In this document: piece after piece, positions 16,958 to 26,213 of the stretch
How positions within the stretch are numbered: position 1 is the first letter of the stretch
Layout: every line of letters begins with the position of its first letter
Assembly: GCA_944386325.1 (NCBI GenBank)
Contig: CALXAP010000004.1
Location: forward strand, 1-64,000
DNA: 64,000 nucleotides
Direction: 5' to 3'
DNA from: an uncultured Clostridia bacterium
Lineage (GTDB): Bacteria > Bacillota > Clostridia > TANB77 > CAG-508
Notes under the pieces: model-generated
The model's database searches: none
The model's input: the letters and a program-made list of their open reading frames with translations, nothing else
What the model was told of the DNA's origin: nothing
Made by a program: the position numbers and the translations under genes

Positions 16958-17130
16958 TTCAAGAAGGTGATAGTGAAGCTGTATATGCTCACTTTTGCCT
17001 TCAAAAACTTCATAGATTTCCGCATGAATTTTTAAATTTAGATTTTAAAGAAAAAGCCTTTGTCATTGCATCAATACAATTAAGAGTAGAAGATGAGAAG
17101 AGAGAGGCAGCTAAAATAAAGAAAAAGTAA
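16550..17130 (+). CDS. tail assembly chaperone, -1 frameshift fusion (gpGT-like)
   Basis: A -1 shift at AAAAAAC (16948-16954) bypasses the TAA at 16955 and continues in frame from CTA 16954 to TAA 17128-17130, giving a 193-residue fusion. The added 58 residues (LIQEGDSEAVYAHFCLQKLH and on) have no start of their own with a good ribosome binding site. Long and short chaperone forms made by programmed frameshifting just before the tape measure are a conserved feature of long-tailed phages. Confidence 0.85.
16948..16954 (+). promoter_or_regulatory. programmed -1 frameshift heptamer A AAA AAC
   Basis: The zero-frame codons are GCA AAA AAC TAA, which sets the X XXY YYZ heptamer exactly in frame one codon before the stop. 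This differs in sign and motif from the CGG sites elsewhere and is a classical slippery site. Confidence 0.88.
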
Positions 17131-17162
17131 AAATATCTTATTTTTTCTAAAAGGAGGAAAAT

Positions 17163-19503
17163 ATGGCTACTATAAGAAGTTCAATAGTGGTTCAAGATAT
17201 GGCTTCCTCTGTTTTCGCTAGGATAAATTCAAATCTAAATAGAACAACTAGAGGTTTTAAAAATTTAAATAATGAAATGTCAGTTGCACCTACAAAAGCT
17301 ATAAACAATGCCGAAAAATTAAATCAATCAGCTTTACAAACAGAATTAACTTATCAAGCAGAATTGCAAGTATTAAGACAAGTAGAAGCTGAAGCAAGAA
17401 AAATAATAGCTGCTGAAGGTACTCAGACAGCAAGAGCACAAGACATTATAGCGAGTGTAAGAGAGCAAAGAAGTTTAGTACAAAGTTTAAAAGGGAATTA
17501 TGATAACGTTGCAAAAAGTATAAAAAATGGACATGATAATCAAGAGCAATTTAACAATAGTATAAATACTGCAAATACTAGTAGTAATACCCTTTTAAGT
17601 ACGATAAAGAATATTGCTCTTACTCTTGGTGGAATTACTGCAGTAAAAGGTGTAGTTGATCTGTCTGATGCAACAACAAGTAATAGGGCTAGATTGGAAT
17701 TAATTGTAGATGACAATGGTAGTGTCGCTGATTTAGAAAATAAAATTTTTGCTATGTCTAATAGAACAAGATCAGATTTTCTTGCAACAACAAGTGTAGT
17801 ATCTAAATTAGGAATATTAGCAGGAGAAAGTTTTGAAAGTACTGATGAAATAGTTGCTTTTACAGAGCTTATGAATAAAAACTTTGCTATTTCTGGAGCA
17901 AGTATTCAAGAGCAGACAGCAGCGATGTATCAATTGACTCAAGCAATGGCAGCACGGCAAATTACAAGGAGACGAGTTCCGTTCTATTATGGAAAATGCA
18001 CCACTTTTAGCTGAGGCAATTGCTGAATATACAGGAAAATCTAAAGGAGAGTTAAAAGAATTATCCTCTGAAGGATTAATTACAGCAGATATCATAAAAA
18101 ATGCCATGTTTGCTTCTGCAGACCAAATAAATGCAAGATATAATAAAATGCCTATGACATGGGCACAAATTTGGACTAGAATTAAAAATGTGGCTATTAA
18201 AGCATTGGATCCAGTATTAGTAAAAATAAATGAATTGGCAAATAATCAACAAGTTCAAGAAATGTTTAATATGTTTATAAATGGAGCAAGTTTAGCGGCA
18301 CAAGCAATATTAGCATTAATTGAAGGTATATCATGGTTAGTAAGTGTATTAGAACCAGTTGCACCAGTAATTCTTGGAATAGTCGCTGCATATGTAGCAT
18401 TTAATATTATTTCTGGAATTGTAAGTGGAGTATTGGCAATTATGAGTTTAGTACAAGGAATACAAGCTGCTGCTAGTATGATGCAAGCTGGAGCAACATT
18501 ATCAGCTACTGCTGCACAATGGGGATTGAATACTGCATTACTTGCTTGTCCAATTACATGGATTGTAATATTAATTATTGCATTGATAGCAGTTTTAGCA
18601 TACCTATGGTTTACCAACGATCAAGTTGCGTATGGTATTTTATATTTATGGGATGCTTTACAATTAGGAATTATGGCGGCAGGATTAGGAATACAAGCAG
18701 TTTGGTATGCATTACAATTAGCTGCATTATTTTTATGGCTTGGAATTCAAACTGTTGTATTAGGTTTAATGACAGCCTGGTATGGTTTCCAAACTGGAGT
18801 TGAAGCTGTTTGTCTTGGAGTATTAACAATATTTCAAGGCTTATATAACGGAATAGTATCTATTGTTAATGCAATCATAACAGTATTAAATAAAATACCA
18901 GGAGTTGAAATAGACACAGTCGAGGCAGCACATTTTGCAGATGATTTTGCAGATAAAATGGCAAATAATATTATTGACAGAAATTCAAAATTGCAAGAAA
19001 TGGCTAGCCAAATGGATGGGACTATGGACCAAATAAATACTATTAAGGGAAAAATGGGAACAGACCTTAGTGCTTCTGCTACTAATATTCAAAATAAAGC
19101 AATAGAATTAAATTCTACTAGACAAGATAGAGTTGATAGTAGAAATGATTGGGCTAAAGGTGCTGGAGATGCAGTAAAAAATGCACTAAGTAATTTTTCT
19201 TTAGATACATCAGGCTTTGGAACGGATAATGCAGGTACTCTTGGAGATATTGCTGGAAATACCAAAGATATTGCAAATAATACTGCTGAAATATCAGAAG
19301 AAGATTTGAAATATTTAATCGATTTAGCTGAAAGAGATACAATTAATAGATTCACAACTGTACCATTAACAATTAATTTAACAAATAACAACAGTATAAA
19401 TGGCGAACAAGATATAGACGGAATTGTAGATCAAGTAACTAATAAATTAACTACTCGATTAGAAGAAGAACTAGAATATGTTTCTGATGGAGTACATGAA
19501 TAA
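17163..19503 (+). CDS. tape measure protein, requires one +1 shift at CGG
   Basis: Two frames join into a 779-residue tape measure when C17955 of an in-frame CGG is skipped, creating GKLQGDEFRSIMENAPLLAEAI, the conserved tape-measure segment after residue 265. The N terminus contains helices and TLGGITAVKGVVDLSD; residues 340-560 hold several hydrophobic segments that could insert in the host membrane; the C terminus is polar. Length determines tail length. The position after the chaperone pair is diagnostic. No other damage is visible. Confidence 0.87.
17955..17957 (+). other. +1 recoding site 4: CGG(C) in the tape measure
   Basis: ATG GCA GCA CGG CAA becomes ATG GCA GCA GGC AAA TTA CAA GGA GAC GAG, restoring the LQGDEF motif. 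The P-site codon is GCA. Confidence 0.87.
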
Positions 19504-19517
19504 GGAGGAAAGAATCT

Positions 19518-20195
19518 ATGGCATATTATTTTTATTTAGGAAATGTGCTTCTTCCCATTCCTCCTAAAAAATTAGAATTAAAAATTAGTAATCAAAATAA
19601 AACTTATGATTTGATGAACTACTCAGAAATAAATGTTTTAAAAAGTCCAGGATTAACAAGTATAGAATTTGATATATTACTTCCAAATGTAAAGTATCCA
19701 TTTGCTACCTATAAAAACAATTTTCAAAATGCTAAATATTTTTTAGGAATACTAGAAAATTTAAAAGTAAATAAATCTGCATTTCAATTCATAGTTATTA
19801 GGAAATTTCCTAATGGTACAGGTATATTTGACACAAATATTAAAGTATCATTAGAAGATTACACAATAACAGACTCAACTGATGAAGGTTTTGATACTAC
19901 AGTAAAAATCAAATTAAAGCAATATAGAGAGTATTCTACAAAAACTGTTAAAGTAACAATAAAACAATATAAACCACCAGTGGTAACAAGAACGGTAACT
20001 ACTAATAATACAGCTGCAGCATCAAAACCTAGTGGTCAAAATTACACAGTAAGAAGTGGAGATTGTTTATGGAATATAGCAAAGAAATTTTATGGAAACG
20101 GAAGCCAATATACTAAGATTTACAATGCGAATAGAGATAAAATAAAAAACCCTAACTTAATATATCCTAATCAAGTGTTATGGATACCAGCATAG
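19518..20195 (+). CDS. LysM-domain tail protein (XkdP-like)
   Basis: A 225-residue protein. The N-terminal part (LPIPPKKLELKISNQNKTY) resembles the XkdP family. A Thr/Ala/Ser-rich linker leads to a C-terminal LysM domain (about 178-224: YTVRSGDCLWNIAKKFYGN, ending NQVLWIPA). LysM binds peptidoglycan glycan, so the protein probably anchors the tail hub at the wall during penetration. It sits between the tape measure and the hub gene as in PBSX. Confidence 0.87.
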   Translation: MAYYFYLGNVLLPIPPKKLELKISNQNKTYDLMNYSEINVLKSPGLTSIEFDILLPNVKYPFATYKNNFQNAKYFLGILENLKVNKSAFQFIVIRKFPNGTGIFDTNIKVSLEDYTITDSTDEGFDTTVKIKLKQYREYSTKTVKVTIKQYKPPVVTRTVTTNNTAAASKPSGQNYTVRSGDCLWNIAKKFYGNGSQYTKIYNANRDKIKNPNLIYPNQVLWIPA

Positions 20196-20204
20196 GAGAA
20201 AAAG

Positions 20205-21167
20205 ATGAGTCAACAATTATTAATTCAAAATGGAAACACTGTATATGAACCAGTGATCCAAGATGAAGTTACATGGACAACTGAAAGAAAAGGCGCAGCT
20301 GGAAAACTTGAATTTAAAGTTGTAAAGGACAATATTATAAATTTTGAAGAAGGTAATCCAGTTGCATTTAGAGTTGATAATACAAATTTATTTTATGGTT
20401 TTGTTTTTAAGAAAAAAAGGGACAAAGAAAAAATTATAACAACAACAGCATATGACCAATTAAGATATCTGAAAAATAAAGATACAAAAACATATGTAAA
20501 TAAAAGAGCAGATGAATTAGTAAAAATGATTGCAAACGAGTATCAGTTAAATGTAGGAACATTAGAAAATACTGGTTATGCAATAGCTAAAAAAGCAGAA
20601 AGTAATCAATCTTTATTTGATATGATATTGAATGCATTAGATGAAACAATAAGAAATAGAAAAGAAATGTATGTGTTATACGATGATTATGGAAAACTAT
20701 GTTTGAAAAATTTAGAAAGAATGAAAGTAGGATTAGTAATTGACGAAGAAACAGGAGAAAACTATGATTACGAAAGTTCAATAGATTCGGATACATATAA
20801 TCAAATAAAGTTAACATATGACAATTCTGAAACAGGAAAAAGAGAAATATATATGGCAAAAGATTCAAGTAATATAGAAAAATGGGGTGTATTACAATAT
20901 TTTGACACCATAGATGAAAAAACAAATGGAGCAGTAAAAGCAAGAGCATTATTAGATTTGTATAATCAAAAAACAAGAAGTCTTCAGATAAAAAATGCAC
21001 TTGGAGATGTTCGTGTTAGGGGAGGTTCTCTTATTATTGTAAATTTAGATTTAGGTGATGTTAAACTAAAAAATTTTATGCTAGTAGAAAAAGCAAAACA
21101 TACATTTAAAGATGGAGAACATTTTATGGATTTAACATTAGTAGGACAAAACTTTATATCTGGGTAG
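20205..21167 (+). CDS. baseplate hub protein (XkdQ-like, gpD family)
   Basis: A 320-residue protein beginning SQQLLIQNGNTVYEPVIQDE and containing VTWTTERKGAAGKLEFKV, AYDQLRYLKNKDTK, and a C-terminal GGSLIIVNLDLGD followed by MLVEKAKHTF, the XkdQ pattern. It forms the hub through which the tube passes. GGAGAAAAAG precedes the start. Confidence 0.85.
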   Translation: MSQQLLIQNGNTVYEPVIQDEVTWTTERKGAAGKLEFKVVKDNIINFEEGNPVAFRVDNTNLFYGFVFKKKRDKEKIITTTAYDQLRYLKNKDTKTYVNKRADELVKMIANEYQLNVGTLENTGYAIAKKAESNQSLFDMILNALDETIRNRKEMYVLYDDYGKLCLKNLERMKVGLVIDEETGENYDYESSIDSDTYNQIKLTYDNSETGKREIYMAKDSSNIEKWGVLQYFDTIDEKTNGAVKARALLDLYNQKTRSLQIKNALGDVRVRGGSLIIVNLDLGDVKLKNFMLVEKAKHTFKDGEHFMDLTLVGQNFISG

Positions 21168-21180
21168 GAGGTAAAGTGAA

Positions 21181-21675
21181 ATGGGAAGCTCATTAGGAGA
21201 AATAATTAAAAAAATGGCAGTAGGGGCAAATGATGCAAATGCTCCTACTTCTGTTTTATTTGGAACTGTTACAAGTGTAAATCCGCTTGAAATAACGGTA
21301 GAACAAAAATTAAAATTAACAAAAGAATTTTTAGTGCTTACTAAAAATGTAAAAGATTATACTGTAGATGTTAGTTTGGACTGGGAAACAGAAAATAAAA
21401 CATTGAATGCTAATCATAATCATACTTTGAGTGGTAATTTGTCAATAACATCAACTGCACAGGTAAATCCAAACCCAGACAACATTGCAGTTTCTATAAA
21501 CAATGAAGTTACTAATAACTTGAATGTAGAACAAAAAAATATAAATTTATTACATAATCATTCCATTTCTGGTACAAAAAAGATGACCATACATAATGGA
21601 TTGAAACTAAATGATAATGTTATTTTATTGCAACAGCAAGGAGGTAATAACTTCGTTGTATTAGATAAATTTTAG
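21181..21675 (+). CDS. baseplate/spike-associated protein (XkdR-like, DUF2577)
   Basis: A 164-residue protein. The N terminus (LGEIIKKMAVGANDANAPTS) and GTVTSVNPLEITVEQKLKL are the DUF2577 signature. Two NHNH/HNHS motifs (about residues 79 and 123) recall the metal-binding histidines of tail spike tips, but this is inference. Good GGAGG site; overlaps none. Confidence 0.82.
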   Translation: MGSSLGEIIKKMAVGANDANAPTSVLFGTVTSVNPLEITVEQKLKLTKEFLVLTKNVKDYTVDVSLDWETENKTLNANHNHTLSGNLSITSTAQVNPNPDNIAVSINNEVTNNLNVEQKNINLLHNHSISGTKKMTIHNGLKLNDNVILLQQQGGNNFVVLDKF

Positions 21676-21693
21676 AAGAAAGGTGGTAAAAAA

Positions 21694-22098
21694 ATGACAC
21701 CTGAAACAGATGATATATTGTTAAATAATTTAGAAGAAGTGCAAGAACAAACTAGTAAAACGTATTACCTAAATATAGAAAAAAACACTATTTCAAATTT
21801 TTGTGATGGTATTGAGGCAATGAAACAAGCAATATATTGCATCTTAAATACGGAGAGATTTGAACACCTTATTTACAGTTGGAATTATGGTATAGAATTA
21901 AAACATCTAATAGGAGAAAATACAACATTCGCTATTCCAGAACTTGAAAGAGTTATAACGGAAGCATTAATGCAAGACACTAGAATATCAGAAGTAAATA
22001 ATTTTACATTTGAAGTTAAAGAGAATACTATAACTGCAAAGTTTACTGTAATTACAACTGTTGGAGAAATTGAAACAGAGAAGGTGGTGAGTATTTAA
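21694..22098 (+). CDS. baseplate wedge protein (XkdS-like, DUF2634)
   Basis: A 134-residue protein with SKTYYLNIEKNTISNFCDG, AIYCILNTERFEHLIYSWNYG and GELI-type central elements, matching DUF2634/gp25-like wedge proteins. Its stop touches the start of the baseplate J gene, indicating coupling. Confidence 0.85.
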   Translation: MTPETDDILLNNLEEVQEQTSKTYYLNIEKNTISNFCDGIEAMKQAIYCILNTERFEHLIYSWNYGIELKHLIGENTTFAIPELERVITEALMQDTRISEVNNFTFEVKENTITAKFTVITTVGEIETEKVVSI

Positions 22099-23205
22099 AT
22101 GGAAGTAGATGACATAAATGAAATTGAAAATTTAGATGAGTATTTTGATTATGATACTATTTTACAGAGAATGTTAGATAGAGTACCAATTCAGATTGAT
22201 AAAAGAGAGGGAAGTATTATATATAATGCGTTAGCTCCAGCAGCAGCAGAACTAGCACAAATGTACATCTTATTAAAGAATAATATTGATTTAGTTTTTG
22301 CAGATACTGCAGTAGAAGAATATTTAGATAGATTAGCAAATCAAGTTGGACTTACAAGAAATGAAGCAACATACGCAATAAAGAAAGGCTCTTTTTATGA
22401 TGAAAATGATAATCCAATGGACATTAGTATTGGAGAAAGATTCACAATAGAGGATTTAGTATATAAAGCAATAGAAAAAATAGAAACAGGAATTTATAAA
22501 ATGGAATGTGAATCATTAGGAACAATAGGGAATAATTGTGTTGGTACATTAATACCTGTAAATTATATTGAAAACCTTGCAAGAGCAGAACTAACAGATA
22601 TATTAATTCCTGGAGAAGATGAAGAAGATGATGATTCATTAAGAGCAAGATATTACGAAACTACAAGTGAGCAAGGTTTTGGAGGAAATGTAGTTGATTA
22701 TCAAAATAAAACAAAAGGAATTGCGGGGGTTGGAGCTGTAAAAGTAACCCCAATATGGAATGGTCCAGGAACAGTAAAATTAACAATATTAGATAGTAAT
22801 TATGATAAAGCATCTAATGTATTAATTGAAAATGTCCAAAATGAAATATGTCCAGATTTATCAGATGAAGGATTAGGATTAGCACCTATTGGACACATTG
22901 TTACTGTTGATACGGTATCGGAAGTAGATATTTCCATAGTTTCAAATGTGACGATATCAGAAACAGCATCAATGGAAAATGTAAAAACACAAGTAACCCA
23001 ACTTATTAATGAGTATTTTTTACAGTTAAAACAAGAGTGGGAAAATTCAGAGACAACAATCATAAGAAAATCACAAATTGATACGATAATATTAAATGCA
23101 GATGGGGTTATAGATGTTTCAAATACTGCAATAAATAATCAGCCTTCAAACATTGAACTACAAAAATTTGAAATACCTGTATTGAAAGAGGTGACACTTA
23201 TATGA
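22099..23205 (+). CDS. baseplate J-like protein (XkdT-like)
   Basis: A 368-residue protein. The N terminus (DYDTILQRMLDRVPIQIDKR, then EGSIIYNALAPAAAELAQMY) and the LIPGEDEEDDDSLRARYYE and GVGAVKVTPIW segments are typical of baseplate J proteins. These form wedges that couple fibre movement to sheath contraction. It overlaps the next gene by four bases. Confidence 0.9.
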   Translation: MEVDDINEIENLDEYFDYDTILQRMLDRVPIQIDKREGSIIYNALAPAAAELAQMYILLKNNIDLVFADTAVEEYLDRLANQVGLTRNEATYAIKKGSFYDENDNPMDISIGERFTIEDLVYKAIEKIETGIYKMECESLGTIGNNCVGTLIPVNYIENLARAELTDILIPGEDEEDDDSLRARYYETTSEQGFGGNVVDYQNKTKGIAGVGAVKVTPIWNGPGTVKLTILDSNYDKASNVLIENVQNEICPDLSDEGLGLAPIGHIVTVDTVSEVDISIVSNVTISETASMENVKTQVTQLINEYFLQLKQEWENSETTIIRKSQIDTIILNADGVIDVSNTAINNQPSNIELQKFEIPVLKEVTLI

Positions 23206-23993
23206 AATTGATTGAATATATGCCACCTTATTTAAAAAATGTACTTGAATTTATTAAGATATTTGATGCTGAAGATATCGAAATAGAAAATATGAGGTAT
23301 TTAATAGATAAAATTTTAAAAGAAGTAATAGTAAAAACAGCAACTTCTTATGGATTAGATAGATATGAAAAAATTTATGGAATAACAAATAAAGCAGAAA
23401 CAATAGAAGCACGAAGAATGAATATTTTATTTAAGATAAACAATAGGGTGCCTTACACATTAAAATGGTTAATTAACACATTAAACGAAGCTATTGGAGA
23501 AAATAATTATAAATTAGTAGCAGTAGATTATGAATTATATATAACAATAAATTTAGCATATACAGAAGCAGCAGAAATGTTAAAATCAAATCTAATAAAA
23601 CAAATTCCAGCAAACATACAATTAAATTATGAATTAGAAACTACACTAAATGAATATATAGGGGCAGTGATATCAAGATATGATTATATTACCCTAAATG
23701 CAGAAGCATTTGAAGAAATAGATAATATTTTATTAAATCAAAATAATAATACAGGTTTGTTTGCAAGTGATAAAGAATATGTAGAATTATATCCAAATAC
23801 AGATGCAATCATAAAAAATGAAAGTTTTGACTTGAATACGGAAGCAGGAGCAAAAGTTTCAAGACAAGATTATATTAATATTAATGTATCAACAGAGGAA
23901 AAACAAGAGAATATGACAATAAATCAAAATAATAATATTGGTTTAAGTGTTATAAAGAAAGATTATATTAAAATTGAGGAGGTTCAAAAATAA
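23202..23993 (+). CDS. baseplate/tail protein (YmfQ/XkdU-like, DUF2313)
   Basis: A 263-residue protein. The first about 150 residues (YMPPYLKNVLEFIKIFDAED, TSYGLDRYEKIYGI, RVPYTLKWLINTLNEAIGE) match the DUF2313 family, which lies between gpJ and the fibre in contractile tails. The C-terminal about 100 residues contain three short repeats of a YD/DYI..N.....NQNNN pattern, perhaps an extension that holds the fibre. Its stop overlaps the fibre start. Confidence 0.82.
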   Translation: MKLIEYMPPYLKNVLEFIKIFDAEDIEIENMRYLIDKILKEVIVKTATSYGLDRYEKIYGITNKAETIEARRMNILFKINNRVPYTLKWLINTLNEAIGENNYKLVAVDYELYITINLAYTEAAEMLKSNLIKQIPANIQLNYELETTLNEYIGAVISRYDYITLNAEAFEEIDNILLNQNNNTGLFASDKEYVELYPNTDAIIKNESFDLNTEAGAKVSRQDYININVSTEEKQENMTINQNNNIGLSVIKKDYIKIEEVQK

Positions 23994-25831
23994 TGGGTTT
24001 TGAAAAAGTATATATAACAAAACAAGGTGCTCTACTTGCAGCAAAAACATTACAAGGCAAGAAAATAGAATTTGACCATGCTGAAGTAGGTAGCGGAAAC
24101 TTAAGTGGAAATGCTGTAGATAAAACAGCACTAACTACAAAAGTTTTAGAATGTCCAATTCAAAAAGTAGAAATAACAGAAGAAACACAAGCAAAAGTAT
24201 CTTTTATATTTAAAAATACTGACGCAAATAATGCGTTCTATTTTAGAGAAATTGGATTATTTGCAATAGATCCAGATACAAAAGCAAAAGTTCTATATGC
24301 ATATGCAAATGCAGGAACAACTGCAGAATATATAAATAATTCTATTGCAGAAAAGATAGAAAAACACATTACCATAAATGTAATAGTAGATAATGCAAGT
24401 AATGTGACAATAACACTTGATGCAAGTGAAATTTATGTTACAGAGCAGGATCTACAAAATGCTTTACAAAATGCAAAATTATATTCTGGAAAGAATTATG
24501 GAATAAAAAGGTTGATAACAGATAATACATTACCAAATTGGACTAGAATTGCTGATGCGGAAGGATTAACAGCAAGTGCAACCAAAAACGGAACAGAAGT
24601 TGCAAATGATTTTGATAATCTATATCCTTGGTCACATATGCGTAGATGTAATGTAGATGCTGCAACAGGACAAGTATTAGCTTACTATGGAGAAACAGGT
24701 TATAAAGCAGATGGAACTAATGGAGAAGTAATGGTAAAAATACCAGAATTTTGGTGGAAAAGAGAAAGGCTACCAGATGAGTTTGGAAATGTATATGAAT
24801 ACATATATATTGCTGACTATGCAAGAGCTGGTTATATAAAATCAGAGGAATTCTTTGTTGGTGCTTATTTGCTAAGTACAGAAGAAACGGAAGAAAGCAC
24901 AATAGTAGCACATTCAAGAAGTGGTGTAGTGCCAAGATATAGTACTACAAAAGCTAACTTTAGGACATATGCTAAGGCTTTAGGAACTGGATGGCAATTA
25001 ATGGATTATCATTATTTTCTATTACAAATGTTGTATCTAGTAGAATATGCACATTATAATTCTCAAAGTATGCTTGGTAATGGTATTGTAGCAATGAGTA
25101 CAGCAAAAGCATTATTAGCAGAAAATAATACAAATAGAATAATAGTTACATCTGCAGGTACAGGATTTTGGATTGGAAAAACAATCTGTATTGGTGCTAC
25201 TGATGCTTGGAATAGCAGTGTTGCAGCAGATAGGGAAATTACATCAATAGAAGATTACAGCGATGGTTCAATCACAGGTAAAGCAATTCATTTTAGTGGG
25301 GATCCAGTAAATATTGCTGTAGATAACGTTATTTGGGGCTCAGCACAAAAAACTGGAGGTAATGATGCTTTAGGAAATGCATCTGGTAGCTTAAATAATA
25401 ATAATTATCATCCAGTAAATTATAGAGGTATCGAAGATATATTTGGTCATATGTGGCAACATATTGATGGATTAAATATAAAAGATTATGTGGCATATAT
25501 TTGTAAAGATCCTGATAATTATACTAATGATAAATTTGATGCTCCTTATGAAAAAATCGGATATGTAAATGCAAATACTACTGACAGTTATATAAAGAAA
25601 TTAGGACTTGATGAAAAATATCCAGAAGTGGCTCTTCCAGTAGAAGTCGCAGGAAGTTCTAGTACAGGAGCGTGCGATAGCTACTGGTGCTCAGAAGGTA
25701 ACAGGATAGCGTACGTTGGTGGTTACTTCCACATCTATTGGACCAAAGCCGGTTTCTTTGCGTGGACTTGTTACTACACTTCCAGCAGCACGAGTTGGGG
25801 CTGCGGTGCCCGCCTTCTTATGACCAGATAA
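23993..25831 (+). CDS. tail fibre, DGR target protein with C-terminal variable lectin-like domain
   Basis: A 612-residue protein. The N-terminal about 150 residues (YITKQGALLAAKTLQGKK, then AEVGSGNLSG) are a phage tail-collar/fibre domain that docks on the baseplate. The C-terminal about 350 residues contain FGE-sulfatase/C-type-lectin-like features (WQLMDYHYF; YRGIEDIFGHMWQHIDGL; W-rich terminal part). The last about 40 residues are the DGR variable region, in which residues encoded by AAY codons in the template have become Y, H, I, T, S and G. It very probably binds host receptors; diversification changes host specificity. Confidence 0.92.
   Translation: MGFEKVYITKQGALLAAKTLQGKKIEFDHAEVGSGNLSGNAVDKTALTTKVLECPIQKVEITEETQAKVSFIFKNTDANNAFYFREIGLFAIDPDTKAKVLYAYANAGTTAEYINNSIAEKIEKHITINVIVDNASNVTITLDASEIYVTEQDLQNALQNAKLYSGKNYGIKRLITDNTLPNWTRIADAEGLTASATKNGTEVANDFDNLYPWSHMRRCNVDAATGQVLAYYGETGYKADGTNGEVMVKIPEFWWKRERLPDEFGNVYEYIYIADYARAGYIKSEEFFVGAYLLSTEETEESTIVAHSRSGVVPRYSTTKANFRTYAKALGTGWQLMDYHYFLLQMLYLVEYAHYNSQSMLGNGIVAMSTAKALLAENNTNRIIVTSAGTGFWIGKTICIGATDAWNSSVAADREITSIEDYSDGSITGKAIHFSGDPVNIAVDNVIWGSAQKTGGNDALGNASGSLNNNNYHPVNYRGIEDIFGHMWQHIDGLNIKDYVAYICKDPDNYTNDKFDAPYEKIGYVNANTTDSYIKKLGLDEKYPEVALPVEVAGSSSTGACDSYWCSEGNRIAYVGGYFHIYWTKAGFFAWTCYYTSSSTSWGCGARLLMTR
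25707..25821 (+). repeat. DGR variable region (VR)
   Basis: 115 bases nearly identical to the template repeat at 25968-26082. I count 13 mismatches, all at positions where the template has A (to T, C or G). Twelve of the substitutions change the amino acid sequence, turning Asn/Tyr codons into Y, H, I, T, S, G and C; one is silent (CTA/CTT). The VR ends ten bases before the fibre stop codon. Confidence 0.95.
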
Positions 25832-25840
25832 AGCGGGGGT

Positions 25841-25862
25841 GTGGGGGCGGCCAGCCTCCCAC
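25841..25862 (+). promoter_or_regulatory. GC-rich hairpin downstream of VR (IMH-associated cruciform)
   Basis: GTGGGGG and CTCCCAC can pair (seven base pairs, one G-T) around an eight-base loop, 20 bases after the end of VR. This GC-rich island stands out in AT-rich DNA. DGRs are known to need GC-rich sequence and a hairpin or cruciform just past VR for target recognition; the role here is inferred from that precedent. It may also terminate transcription, though no T-run follows. Confidence 0.6.
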
Positions 25863-25967
25863 ATAAAATAACTCAATCAAAGAATAGTTAAAATTTTTTA
25901 TAAAAGCATATATACTACTTTGTAGGGGATTTAATGTGTGCGGTGCCGAGTTTCTGCCTTTGGTTTT

Positions 25968-26082
25968 TAGCGTACGTTGGTGGTAACTTCAACAACAATT
26001 GGACCAAAGCCGGTTTCTTTGCGTGGAATTGTAACAACACTTCCAGCAACACGAATTGGAACTACGGTGCCCGCCTACTTAT
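25968..26082 (+). repeat. DGR template repeat (TR)
   Basis: A non-coding copy of VR between the fibre and reverse transcriptase genes. It is rich in AAC and AAT triplets at exactly the positions that vary in VR. An open frame runs through it but has no good start site and is best read as a by-product of the VR copy. TR RNA is the template for error-prone cDNA synthesis at adenines. Confidence 0.95.
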
Positions 26083-26213
26083 TTATAAAAATAATTATAT
26101 TACACATTATTTTCCTTGCCCCTTGGCAAAAATAAGTCGCAACTGGATTGACCTAGTAGCTCCTTTTGAGCGAAAAGCCGATAGACTAAATAAGAAAATT
26201 ACCAGGAGAAAAT
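26083..26213 (+). ncRNA. TR-RT spacer, part of the DGR template RNA
   Basis: About 130 bases between TR and the RT start with no credible gene. It contains a CCTTGCC...GGCAA pairing and ends with the CAGGAGAAA ribosome binding site of the RT gene. In studied DGRs the spacer after TR is needed for cDNA priming; that role is inferred here. Confidence 0.5.

Noticed and set aside
16948-17130. Tail chaperone break as another CGG site
   Set aside because: The shift is -1 at A AAA AAC with no CGG involved, a well-known programmed site.
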